A stretch of DNA of 64,000 nt from positions 1,426,001-1,490,000 of the forward strand of contig JALUTQ010000045.1 in the NCBI GenBank assembly GCA_032718865.1, in the 5' to 3' direction. Position 1 is the stretch's first letter. Each line of letters opens with the position of its first letter. Under the pieces are notes generated by a model. That model ran no database searches, was not told the origin of the DNA, and saw nothing but the letters and a program-made list of their open reading frames with translations. Shown piece after piece: positions 22,950-33,582 of this stretch. Made by a program: the position numbers and the translations under genes. This DNA comes from Tilletia caries. Taxonomy: Eukaryota; Basidiomycota; Exobasidiomycetes; Tilletiales; Tilletiaceae.

Positions 22950-23570
22950 GAAGGCAAGGGCAAGGGTAAGGGGCAAGTGCCGGGCAAAGGGAAGAGCAAG
23001 GGGCCGGGAACGGGGACGGTCCCGTTGACTGATGTTCATGAGAGTCTCTGGACGGGCACGTTGGCGTATGGTACCCCTCCGCAGAACATCAAGGTGGACT
23101 TCGACACCGGATCAGGTAAGTTAATTTACATTCGGGTCAGGAAACCTCCTTCTACCGTAAATGGATCACTCAACACCCTACTTTAACAGCCGACACCCTA
23201 GTCATCCCCGGCGCGTACGATCCCCACGCATCTTCGACCTCCGTTCGAACCGAGCAGACCTTCTCCACCGCGTACGGAGACGGCACCAACGCCCGGGGCA
23301 CCGTCTACACCGACGTCCTCACCATCGGCGGTCTCAAGGCTGCAAAGACGGCCATTGGTCTAAGCAGCTCGAGGTGTGAGTTCCTTTTTGCCCGGTTCGG
23401 ACGGTCTGAACGGATGGCGACTGATGAACTCTTTTGATAATTCATACGACAGTCCTTAACTCCACTGCTGAGGGTGGCAACCAAGGTATTTCAGGCATGG
23501 CGTTCCCATCTGTGAGTGGCTCGCGCCTGTAATTGCTTTTCCATAAGGACCGATCTCTAATTTCGACCAA

Positions 23571-23640
23571 ACTCTCCTCTCCTCTCCTCTCCTCTCCTCT
23601 CCTCTCCTCTCCTCTCCTCTCCTCTCCTCTCCTCTCCTCT
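23571..23640 (+). repeat. (TCCTC)n pentanucleotide array in intron 3 of protease 1
   Basis: About 13 units fill most of the intron before the acceptor at 23648. Absent from the same intron of the two paralogues. Confidence 0.9.
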
Positions 23641-23723
23641 ACGGTCAGCTCGCAACCTTCGGCGACGCCTACCCGCCCTTCTTCGACTCCCTCCACAACG
23701 CCGGCGTCCTCTCCTCCTTCCAA

Positions 23724-26235
23724 TTCGCCTTCAAGCTCGGTTCCTCCGGCAGCCACCTCTACCTCGGCGGGCACGACCCATCGGACATTATCGGCGCGCC
23801 CACCTGGCTTTCCGTCGACAGTGCCAAAGGGTTTTGGCAGGTCCCCGCCACTGCGGATGGATATAAGGATATCGAGTCGGTGGTGGATACGGGGACGACG
23901 ATTATTGTGGCGCCTTTCTTTGCTGCTTGGGGTTTCTTTCGCTCGATTGGGGTGGAGACGAGGATACATGACTTCGTCCTGTTTGGGGCTTATGATTGTG
24001 CGAAGCCTCCGGCGGTCAGTTTTTACGTTCGGGGGGAAGAGGATTGCGTTGGATAAGGAGGCGATGAGTATTGGGAAGGACGATGATGGGGCTTGTCTCC
24101 TGTCTGTTATTGGACAAGGTGAGTCTTCCGTCTTGTGGACTTCACTGCTTGCGCAGGAGTTTGTTCTAGGACTCAACTGCTGCCGTTCTATCCCAACCTC
24201 TCCAGAGACTGGTATGAACGCCTGGATCACCGGAGATGCCTTGCTGTGAGTACTCCTTGTCCATACCAGGAACAGCAGAACCCCACCAACAGCTGAAAAG
24301 ACGTCTACATATACCTGTCTCCCCCATCTGCCAGCCGCAACACCGTGGCCATCTTTGACCGCACCAACCGCCGCGTCGGCTTTGGCACTCGTGCTTCTGG
24401 TCCGCAGTGAGCCTCTCGAGTCTCGGAGGCCGAAGGCGGAGGACAATCAGGGGCCCGAGCAGCTGGACTCGATCAGAAGCGACGCATCAGCCGCGCGGGG
24501 GAAAGATCTACTTCATTTCCTTCTCTGTTTACATACTCACCTTCATTTATGTACACCGCCGACCGAACCGGATGCTCCCCAGAGGGTTTGGCCTCCCATT
24601 ATTGCCCGGACGTTTGGGCTGCGGGTCTGGAGACGATATGAGGGTCATACATACATAAGGCCCGGACCCTCCTCAAATATCCTGGGGATCATCCCAGGAG
24701 GGACGGCGGTGTATTTATCAAGGCTTCCGGCTCGCGTTTGCATGCACTGTACCTTTCCATGCGCATGCGCTCATGAACCCGCACTACCATCACCTATGTG
24801 CACTGACCCCGCCCATCCCAAGCAACCAGGAACCCTGCTCACCAAGTTCTTCCCGCTGATGAATGTTCTCTTCCAGCCCTTATGTTATGTGCACTGGCCT
24901 GTCACCGAGGTATCACACTTGCACTCTCGGATCGCATCCTGATTCCTAGCTCCTCCAGAGGGGGGGGGTCCCGTTTTGTACATTGCGCTGACTTTCACAT
25001 CAGGACCGAGGACCGAGCAAGGCGAGCGCACCCAGGCGAGCCAGGCGCTCTACTGAAACAGATATAAATGCGAAGCATGCCTTCAGTCTCCCTCCCACTT
25101 TCGCTCATTCCTGTCTTTACTGACACTTCTCCTCTGACTTCCTACTCTGACCTTCTTTCAGCATATACACACTCTTTCTTTCGGCATAACATATACCACA
25201 CTCTCTCAACTATTTTATCCTTCTCCCCGTCTGGAATCTCCCCTATTATAGGCCATGAAGTTCTTCACCGTCGCAACTGCCCTCGTCGCAGGTGCCATCC
25301 TATCCTCGGCCACCCCCTCTACCGCCTCCTCCCCCAAAGAACCAACCCTCATCCACATCCCGATCGAGAAGCGAGGTTCCTCCCTCACAAGGGCCAACTC
25401 GGGCAAAGCCGACTTTGGAAAAATCGCCTCCCACCTCGGCCATCTGCGGACCAAGTACCAGAAGAATCTGGTTAACTTCCAGATCAACACGGGTAAGGAG
25501 CATCCGCTTCGGATCGCTATTCCTAATTGGAAGCGCGGCGTGAACGGGACGGGGTCGGTGGAGTTGGAGGATGTTCAGGAGAATCTTTGGGTTGGTACGC
25601 TGGCGTATGGTACGCCTCCGCAGAGCATCAAGGTCGACTTTGACACCGGATCTGGTAAGTTGTACTAGGCCAACTTCATTACCGCATGTACTTTCATTGA
25701 TTCACTCAACACCCAATCCTGGCCACCCACAGCCGACACCCTGGTCAACTCTGGCGCATACCATCCCCGCGCGTCATCGACGTCCGTTCGCACTAAAAAG
25801 ACCTTCCAAACCGCGTACGGAGACGGCACCGCGGCCGAGGGCACCGTCTACACCGACGTCCTCACCATCGGCGATCTCAAGGCTCCGAAGACGGCCATCG
25901 GTCTAAGCAGCTCGAGGTGTGAGTTCTTGTTTGCCGATGTTTGCCCAGTTCAATCGTCCGGATGGACAGCGACTAATCCCTTCTTGAAATCTTGTGTGCC
26001 AAATACGGCAGTCATCAACCCCAATAAAGAGGGCGGCAACCAAGGTATTTCAGGCATGTCGTTCCCATCAGTGAGTCATCGCTGCTACCATGACTTTTCC
26101 ATCAGGACCGATTCTGATTCGAGGAACTCCCCTCTACCGCCTTCCCTCCGGTCAGCTGGCAACCTTCGGCCACTCCCACCCACCCTTCTTCGACTCCCTC
26201 CACAACGCCGGCGCCCTCTCCGCCTTCCAGTTCGC
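23724..26235 (+). repeat. Tandem duplication, copy 1 (about 2.5 kb)
   Basis: From mid exon 4 of protease 1 through its 3' end and the intergenic DNA to mid exon 4 of protease 2. It reads the same as 26231..28736 except for three homopolymer lengths (T5/T4, G5/G4, G9/G5). The offset is 2507 bp at the start and 2501 bp at the end. Confidence 0.92.
24411..25254. other. Intergenic between proteases 1 and 2
   Basis: 3' flank of protease 1 and promoter of protease 2; the whole stretch recurs at 26917-27755. TA-rich GATATAAAT near 25061 is the likely TATA box, about 190 bp before the ATG. No gene seen. Confidence 0.5.
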
Positions 26236-26916
26236 CTTCAAGCTCGGTTCCTCCGGCAGCCACCTCTACCTCGGCGGGCACGACCCATCGGACATTATCG
26301 GCGCGCCCACCTGGCTTTCCGTCGACAGTGCCAAAGGGTTTTGGCAGGTCCCCGCCACTGCGGATGGATATAAGGATATCGAGTCGGTGGTGGATACGGG
26401 GACGACGATTATTGTGGCGCCTTTCTTTGCTGCTTGGGGTTTCTTTCGCTCGATTGGGGTGGAGACGAGGATACATGACTTCGTCCTGTTTGGGGCTTAT
26501 GATTGTGCGAAGCCTCCGGCGGTCAGTTTTACGTTCGGGGGGAAGAGGATTGCGTTGGATAAGGAGGCGATGAGTATTGGGAAGGACGATGATGGGGCTT
26601 GTCTCCTGTCTGTTATTGGACAAGGTGAGTCTTCCGTCTTGTGGACTTCACTGCTTGCGCAGGAGTTTGTTCTAGGACTCAACTGCTGCCGTTCTATCCC
26701 AACCTCTCCAGAGACTGGTATGAACGCCTGGATCACCGGAGATGCCTTGCTGTGAGTACTCCTTGTCCATACCAGGAACAGCAGAACCCCACCAACAGCT
26801 GAAAAGACGTCTACATATACCTGTCTCCCCCATCTGCCAGCCGCAACACCGTGGCCATCTTTGACCGCACCAACCGCCGCGTCGGCTTTGGCACTCGTGC
26901 TTCTGGTCCGCAGTGA
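25255..26916 (+). CDS. Secreted pepsin-like aspartic protease 2 (chimeric copy)
   Basis: Exons 25255..25654, 25733..25918, 26012..26070, 26156..26624, 26712..26751 and 26841..26916 give 409 aa. Family A1 endopeptidase: signal peptide (1-20), propeptide with basic sites (EKRG, NWKRG, possible Kex2-type processing), LAYGTPPQSIKVDFDTGSG (Asp130), flap AYGDGTAAEGTVYTD, second catalytic ESVVDTGTT (Asp295), and C-terminal NTVAIFDRTNRRVGF. Up to about 26235 it is the same as protease 3; from about 26231 onward it is the same as protease 1. The gene is therefore a 5'-protease-3 / 3'-protease-1 hybrid with an intact frame, secreted and probably acid-active by family analogy. Confidence 0.92.
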
Positions 26917-28736
26917 GCCTCTCGAGTCTCGGAGGCCGAAGGCGGAGGACAATCAGGGGCCCGAGCAGCTGGACTCGATCAGAAGCGACGCATCAGCCGC
27001 GCGGGGAAAGATCTACTTCATTTCCTTCTCTGTTTACATACTCACCTTCATTTATGTACACCGCCGACCGAACCGGATGCTCCCCAGAGGGTTTGGCCTC
27101 CCATTATTGCCCGGACGTTTGGGCTGCGGGTCTGGAGACGATATGAGGGTCATACATACATAAGGCCCGGACCCTCCTCAAATATCCTGGGGATCATCCC
27201 AGGAGGGACGGCGGTGTATTTATCAAGGCTTCCGGCTCGCGTTTGCATGCACTGTACCTTTCCATGCGCATGCGCTCATGAACCCGCACTACCATCACCT
27301 ATGTGCACTGACCCCGCCCATCCCAAGCAACCAGGAACCCTGCTCACCAAGTTCTTCCCGCTGATGAATGTTCTCTTCCAGCCCTTATGTTATGTGCACT
27401 GGCCTGTCACCGAGGTATCACACTTGCACTCTCGGATCGCATCCTGATTCCTAGCTCCTCCAGAGGGGGTCCCGTTTTGTACATTGCGCTGACTTTCACA
27501 TCAGGACCGAGGACCGAGCAAGGCGAGCGCACCCAGGCGAGCCAGGCGCTCTACTGAAACAGATATAAATGCGAAGCATGCCTTCAGTCTCCCTCCCACT
27601 TTCGCTCATTCCTGTCTTTACTGACACTTCTCCTCTGACTTCCTACTCTGACCTTCTTTCAGCATATACACACTCTTTCTTTCGGCATAACATATACCAC
27701 ACTCTCTCAACTATTTTATCCTTCTCCCCGTCTGGAATCTCCCCTATTATAGGCCATGAAGTTCTTCACCGTCGCAACTGCCCTCGTCGCAGGTGCCATC
27801 CTATCCTCGGCCACCCCCTCTACCGCCTCCTCCCCCAAAGAACCAACCCTCATCCACATCCCGATCGAGAAGCGAGGTTCCTCCCTCACAAGGGCCAACT
27901 CGGGCAAAGCCGACTTTGGAAAAATCGCCTCCCACCTCGGCCATCTGCGGACCAAGTACCAGAAGAATCTGGTTAACTTCCAGATCAACACGGGTAAGGA
28001 GCATCCGCTTCGGATCGCTATTCCTAATTGGAAGCGCGGCGTGAACGGGACGGGGTCGGTGGAGTTGGAGGATGTTCAGGAGAATCTTTGGGTTGGTACG
28101 CTGGCGTATGGTACGCCTCCGCAGAGCATCAAGGTCGACTTTGACACCGGATCTGGTAAGTTGTACTAGGCCAACTTCATTACCGCATGTACTTTCATTG
28201 ATTCACTCAACACCCAATCCTGGCCACCCACAGCCGACACCCTGGTCAACTCTGGCGCATACCATCCCCGCGCGTCATCGACGTCCGTTCGCACTAAAAA
28301 GACCTTCCAAACCGCGTACGGAGACGGCACCGCGGCCGAGGGCACCGTCTACACCGACGTCCTCACCATCGGCGATCTCAAGGCTCCGAAGACGGCCATC
28401 GGTCTAAGCAGCTCGAGGTGTGAGTTCTTGTTTGCCGATGTTTGCCCAGTTCAATCGTCCGGATGGACAGCGACTAATCCCTTCTTGAAATCTTGTGTGC
28501 CAAATACGGCAGTCATCAACCCCAATAAAGAGGGCGGCAACCAAGGTATTTCAGGCATGTCGTTCCCATCAGTGAGTCATCGCTGCTACCATGACTTTTC
28601 CATCAGGACCGATTCTGATTCGAGGAACTCCCCTCTACCGCCTTCCCTCCGGTCAGCTGGCAACCTTCGGCCACTCCCACCCACCCTTCTTCGACTCCCT
28701 CCACAACGCCGGCGCCCTCTCCGCCTTCCAGTTCGC
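26231..28736 (+). repeat. Tandem duplication, copy 2 (about 2.5 kb)
   Basis: Partner of 23724..26235. The junctions share the 5-bp TTCGC inside the conserved exon-4 stretch around FQFAFK. After 28736 protease 3 diverges (KIDSSGSHL against KLGSSGSHL). Confidence 0.92.
26917..27755. other. Intergenic between proteases 2 and 3
   Basis: Second copy of 24411-25254. TATA-like GATATAAAT near 27562. No gene seen. Confidence 0.5.
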
Positions 28737-29406
28737 TTTCAAGATCGACTCCTCCGGTAGTCACCTCTACCTCGGCGGACACAACCCTTCCGACATCACC
28801 GGCTGGCCCAGCTGGGTCTCCGTCGACAGTAACGGGGGTTTCTGGCAGGTACCCGCCACCGCCGATGGGTACGGATCCTTCGAGTCGATCGTGGATACGG
28901 GGACGACGCTCATCGTTGCTCCCGTCGATGCGGCGCGCGGTTACTTCCACTCGATTGGGGTCGAGACGCGCGACTACAACGGGTCTCTTTTCGGGGCATA
29001 TAATTGCAAGAAGCCCCCTACGGTCAGTTTTACGTACGGTGCGAAGAAGATTACTCTGGGCGCGGAGGCGATTTCTGTTGGGACGGATGACGATGGGTCT
29101 TGCATACTTTCCGTTGTTGGACAAGGTGAGCCTCAGGTCTTCGCCGCTCGCGCAGGGGTTTGCTCCGGGACTCAATTCTACTGTTCCCTCCCCAATCTCC
29201 ACAGACACTGGTATCGATGCCTGGATCACCGGAGACGCTTTGCTGTGAGCACTCCTTTATTCATATGCACCAGGCAGAAACATCAGCAGCTGACAAGACA
29301 GTTATATCTATATCCTCTCCCATCTACCAGCCGCAACACCGTGGCCATCTTTGACCGCACCAACCGCCGCGTCGGCTTTGCTACTCGCTCTGGTGGCTCT
29401 AAATGA
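27756..29406 (+). CDS. Secreted pepsin-like aspartic protease 3
   Basis: Exons 27756..28155, 28234..28419, 28513..28571, 28657..29125, 29205..29244 and 29331..29406 give 409 aa with the same six-exon layout. Signal peptide MKFFTVATALVAGAILSSATP, propeptide, Asp130 in FDTGSG, flap AYGDGT and Asp295 in SIVDTGTTLIVAP. The C-terminal half is the diverged ancestral version: KIDSSGSHLYLGGHNPSD, GAYNCKKPPTVSFTYGAKK, NTVAIFDRTNRRVGFATRSG. Substitutions against protease 2 cluster in the substrate-facing C-terminal lobe, so the hybrid and the parent may differ in specificity. Last of the array; its 3' flank is not part of the duplication. Confidence 0.93.
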
Positions 29407-29897
29407 GCCTCTCGAGCGAATCCGCGGCACTCTCCCGCCATCTCTACGCACCGTACCAATACATCATAATCACAGGGACACTTACTACAACTTATCCGGA
29501 CATTTTATTGCTGTTACTTATCCCACATTCATTCAATTTCACGCTTCAGCATGATTCGAAGCCACACGAACGGCTGCAAAGACAACATGGACAGGGGTGC
29601 AAAGATGTGCGTCTGTACTGTCACTTACGGAGGGGGTTCAGAGTGACAAGTATATGCCCCTCTCCCAGACGATGCTCCCGCGACAAAATGGTGACGCGGT
29701 GACGATGTGCACTTGCTGCACGTGACCGAGTCGCGACGCGCTCGAGTGTTGGACTTTTTGGGATGAGACGTTGTTGTTCTGTTGGACATCCATCACGATC
29801 CCATCCAAATTCCCAACCCAATTCTCTGTACATCGAGATCGAGATCGCGGGAGGCCAACCATCACGAAAGAAAGGCCACGAAATCTGGAAAGAAAAG
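29407..29897. other. Intergenic
   Basis: 3' flank of protease 3 and promoter of ASE1, 491 bp. No repeat or gene seen. Confidence 0.4.
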
Positions 29898-32800
29898 ATG
29901 GACATCCCAGCGCTGACCTCGCTCCTCTCCACATCCACATCCACGCTCGCCGCCCTGCACGCCGAACTCGGCCATCCGCCCGACCAACTCCAACAAGCCC
30001 TCGCCCTGCTGGCAGAGACGGTACGGTCGACGGTGGACGCGCAGATTGCGGCTGTACGCGCGCAGGTTGATCAAGTCGGGAGGGAATGCGAGGGTGCGAA
30101 GGCGCGGGCTGAGGGGTTGAGGAAGGCGTTGGGAGAGGAAACGATGCTGGTCGGTATCAAGACGGGGAGGGCAGGGAAGAAGAGCGGCGAGAAGGCACGT
30201 TCGAACGAGGTGAGTACATCATCTGCCTAGAACGATGCGTGTAATTTCGAATGCGCTAGCTGAACATATCCCTTCGCTATCACTCATCACATAGACTCTT
30301 CTCCTCCGGAAAGCGCGTCTAGAGCAGGAAGCCTCGCAGCTTGAAGAAACATACAACGCGCGCTGTGACCAAGTTGACACGCTCCTCGAGCAAATCCAAC
30401 ACCTCGCTCCCGTCCTTGAAGGCGAGACCGCCGACAATCAACACACGGACGACCCAATTGTCCCGGCCCTTCCACAGCGCGACGTGATCCAAATCACCAC
30501 AGACGCAACAGTAACGGAAATATCAACAGCCTCAACATCCTACCTCCAAGCCCTCCATGCCCACCTTACCGGCCTAGAAGCCCTTCAACAGGCCCGGTCC
30601 GAACGCTTTCAAGCCTACGTGCGGTACACCTTTAACCTCTGGGGCACCCTCTTTCTCCGACCCGCGATCGAGTCCGACGCGTTCGAGCGGGCGATCTGTA
30701 GAGCTGCTGGGTTAGTACCCGTGATGGAAAGTGTGGAGGTGGAGGAAGGGGTGGATGAGCGGACGGGGGAGGTCCGACTTGTTCGGCGGACTCTCTTCCA
30801 AGGCCAGTTCAAGACTGTGGATGATGAGGAGTGGCCGATGGAGCATGGGGAGGAGGTGCTCCTTCCCAGCGTGACGACTCTTTCAAGACTTCGGACCTTG
30901 GTGGAAGGGCTTGAGTCGGAGAGGGCGAGGAGGGAAGGACGGATACAGACGTTGTACGACGAACTCTTCACCCTCTGGAGCCGGTTCGACTGCGCAGAGA
31001 ACGAGATGGATGATTTTGTTCTGCAGAACATGGGCTTGTCTCTGGAGTCCATCGAAAATGTAAGTGCTACTTTCCTCTCCTCCCAAGGCGAAACTATAAA
31101 CCTAGCTGACAACGCCCCAATGCTCTTCATTTTCTTCACAGTACGAATGCGAGCTCGACAAGATGCTCAAGCTCAAAGCACAACACTCCTTGATCTTCAT
31201 CGCCCGCATCCGCGAGCAGATGACCCAATACAGCCAATCCGCCCGTCTCTCCCAAGCCGAAGCCGAAGCCCTTTTCCCCGAATTCTTCATCCCCTTACCA
31301 GACGCCCAACACGCCGCGACTTCCGAAGCTACTCCTCAACCGGGAGCAGCAGAAGCGTACGATGACCTCCTCGCCGCGCACGAGCAGGCCATCCCGCGCA
31401 TCCTGGCTCTGATCGAGGCCAAAGCGCCGCTGATGAAGCTTGTGGACCGGTATGAGGAGGTGTGTAGGGAGGAGGACGAGTTGTTGGAGAGTGCGAAAAA
31501 CACGGCCAGGTTGTTCCCGGGGGCAAAGAAGGGAGCAACGGGTGCGGGCGGTAAAGTGGAGAAGCCGAAGAGAGATCCGGGGAGGTTGTTGAGGGAGGAG
31601 AAGATGCGGAAGCGGGTGAAGGTGCTCAAACCCAAGGTACGTCTTGATTCTTGTCCCACGACTTTCACATGTTTGATAAAGGAGAACAGAGCGCTGACGA
31701 CCACCTTTTCTCTCCATATGGGCTACCCATTAGCTCGAAGCGGAGATGATGAAAGCGATCCCGGCGTGGGAGCAGGAGAATGGTGGAGCGTTCATGCTGG
31801 ATGGAGAGCGATATATGGATCATTTGGAAGCGCTTGTGGCTGCGCGGAAGCCGGTCACTTCCATTCCGCCCGTATCCAGCGTGAACAGTCAGGCAGGGCA
31901 AAAGGTGAGTCAATGTTCTTTCTGACATCCCTGCTTTTATGTCCGACCGAATTTACGCGTCTGACACTTTCGTTCTTGCCATCCCTGCTCAGCGCGGACG
32001 AGCAGGCTCAGTAGGATCTTCAGCTGCGCCTACGCCGTCCATATCACGTGTCAACTCCATGGTGCTGTCCACCCCGCTAGGCCCATCTTCAGCCCACAAC
32101 CGGACCGCCTCGTCCTCGTCTTCCGTCTCGGCTGCGGGACGGGGCAAAGCTGCACCACCGCAGACGCCATCCCAGGCACCGCTTGCGAAGAAGGCCAGGT
32201 TGGCGAATGCAAATGGGACGGGTACAGGCACGGCGAGGCCGGCTACGCGGATTGCGGGGCCGACTCCTGCTGGGGCCGGACGGAGCGCGGGGGCGACTGC
32301 GTTGGGAAGTAGTACTTCGTCCATGCTTGGGCGTACGCCAGCGGCGATGCAGGGTGCTCGGAAGGGCAATCCGAATGTCTCGTCTGCGGTTGGGCCGCCG
32401 AGACGGCCGGGTGGGGCGAACACTGCGAATGCGTCGCAATCGCAACAGCAACAGCAGCAGCAAGGTCAGCATCAACAGATGGCGATCACGCTGCTGCCGC
32501 CCAGTGCGCCCTTCCGCCCGCGTGCGTCGATCGGGCCCTTTGCTGGAGTCCATCATCACAACACCACGGCGGCGGAGACCGAGGAGTCCATGCTGCACAA
32601 CCAACGCTTCGTCTCCGGCTCGTCGAACCTCTCGTTCGCAACGTCGAATGCGGGCACAGTCATTATCCATGCGTCTGCGCCGCAGCATTCGATGTTTGGC
32701 AATCACCACGCGGGCGAGGAGGTGGAGGAGGAACAACGGCATGTGACGGCGCCTTTGTTCTTTGATGGGAGGAAGAAGGTCGTTGGTGGTGGTGGAGAGG

Positions 32801-33234
32801 TGCAAAGTGGGTTGGAGGTGAAACCTCGGGGGAACCGCTCGCGGCCGAGTTTGTCGCTCCAAAAGTCACTGATGGCACATCCGGATGATGCAGCGGCTGG
32901 AGACGTCACCGCTGGCGGCGGTGGGCCCTTGGTTCCATCGTCCTCATCTATGCGACTCGTGTCGAGCGAGATTGCGCGTCGAATGGGCACGGCTGTTGGT
33001 GCGTCTGCGACAGGTGGCAGCGGCGGCAATTGGGACCGACTGGTGGAGGAAGAGGATGACTTGGAGGAGGAGGATCTGATCATGGGGAGTGTGGTGGAGG
33101 AAGGGGAAGAAGACTTGGAGCAGGAGGAGGAGGCCGTAGGGGGGTTGCGGTTGCCGATGTCGATGCCGGCTGTAGATGAGGAGGTCGGCGGTGTACGACG
33201 CTCGAGGCGGGTGGTGGCGGCTGCGGCCTACTGA
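29898..33234 (+). CDS. ASE1: Microtubule-bundling protein Ase1/PRC1/MAP65
   Basis: Exons 29898..30209, 30295..31059, 31142..31636, 31734..31904 and 31993..33234 give 994 aa. MAP65 proteins dimerise through an N-terminal rod and crosslink antiparallel microtubules at the spindle midzone. The first 360 residues are heptad-rich coiled coil (ALLAETVRSTVDAQIAAVRAQVDQVGRE and following). The family hallmark lies near residues 502-517: RDPGRLLREEKMRKRV, preceded by NTARLFPGAKKG and followed by LEAEMMKAIPAWEQENG. The C-terminal 420 residues are disordered, basic then acidic, with a poly-Gln run, and probably contain the Cdk and microtubule electrostatic contacts known for the family. Confidence 0.92.
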
Positions 33235-33582
33235 ACACCGGGCCTCACAACACTTCGACCTTTATCGTGCTCCCGGCTCAGTCTGGAACAAACCTATCGG
33301 ATGGAACTGCCATCCTCCTCTCTGTCTTGGGATTGCGCAGTATTTTCTGTATTTCTGGCCAGGTCCTTTCTCTCTCTTTGTCTTCCAGCTTCCACCTTCG
33401 TATAAATCTATCCAAATCACTACTTGTCCTCGTTCGTATGATATGTGGCCTGCGGGAAGCCCCGTTGAGAGGAAGAGCGGTAGAGGTCCAGTCCAGGAAG
33501 AAGAGGGTATAAGATCTGCGATACCTTTGCTTCGGAGGACGTCCACAGCGAACCAGGGCCAGGCCAGATTCTGAACGACATT
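33235..33582. other. Intergenic
   Basis: 348 bp between two same-strand genes. Nothing notable seen. Confidence 0.4.

Larger units (their letters stand above)
22446..24410 (+). pseudogene. Secreted pepsin-like aspartic protease 1, with Lys-Gly tract and 1-nt frameshift
   Basis: Exons 22446..23115, 23190..23375, 23453..23511, 23649..24118, 24206..24245 and 24335..24410, the same architecture as the two downstream paralogues. Signal peptide MKFFTIATALVAGAILSSATP, propeptide, then about 37 Lys-Gly dipeptides inserted before the mature enzyme. Catalytic motifs are DTGSG (Asp220) and DTGTT (Asp385), with the flap region AYGDGT. Exon 4 is 470 nt where the paralogues have 469: a T5 run at 24020-24024 replaces T4 and shifts frame into a stop soon after PPAVSF, losing the last strands including NTVAIFDRTNRRVGF. 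Since the copies differ only in homopolymers here, this may be a base-calling error, in which case the gene is intact. Confidence 0.8.

Noticed and set aside
22497..23039. Long antisense Pro-Leu or Phe-Pro repeat frames across the AAGGGG array
   Set aside because: Mirror translations of the hexanucleotide repeat; the plus frame carries the signal peptide and protease homology.
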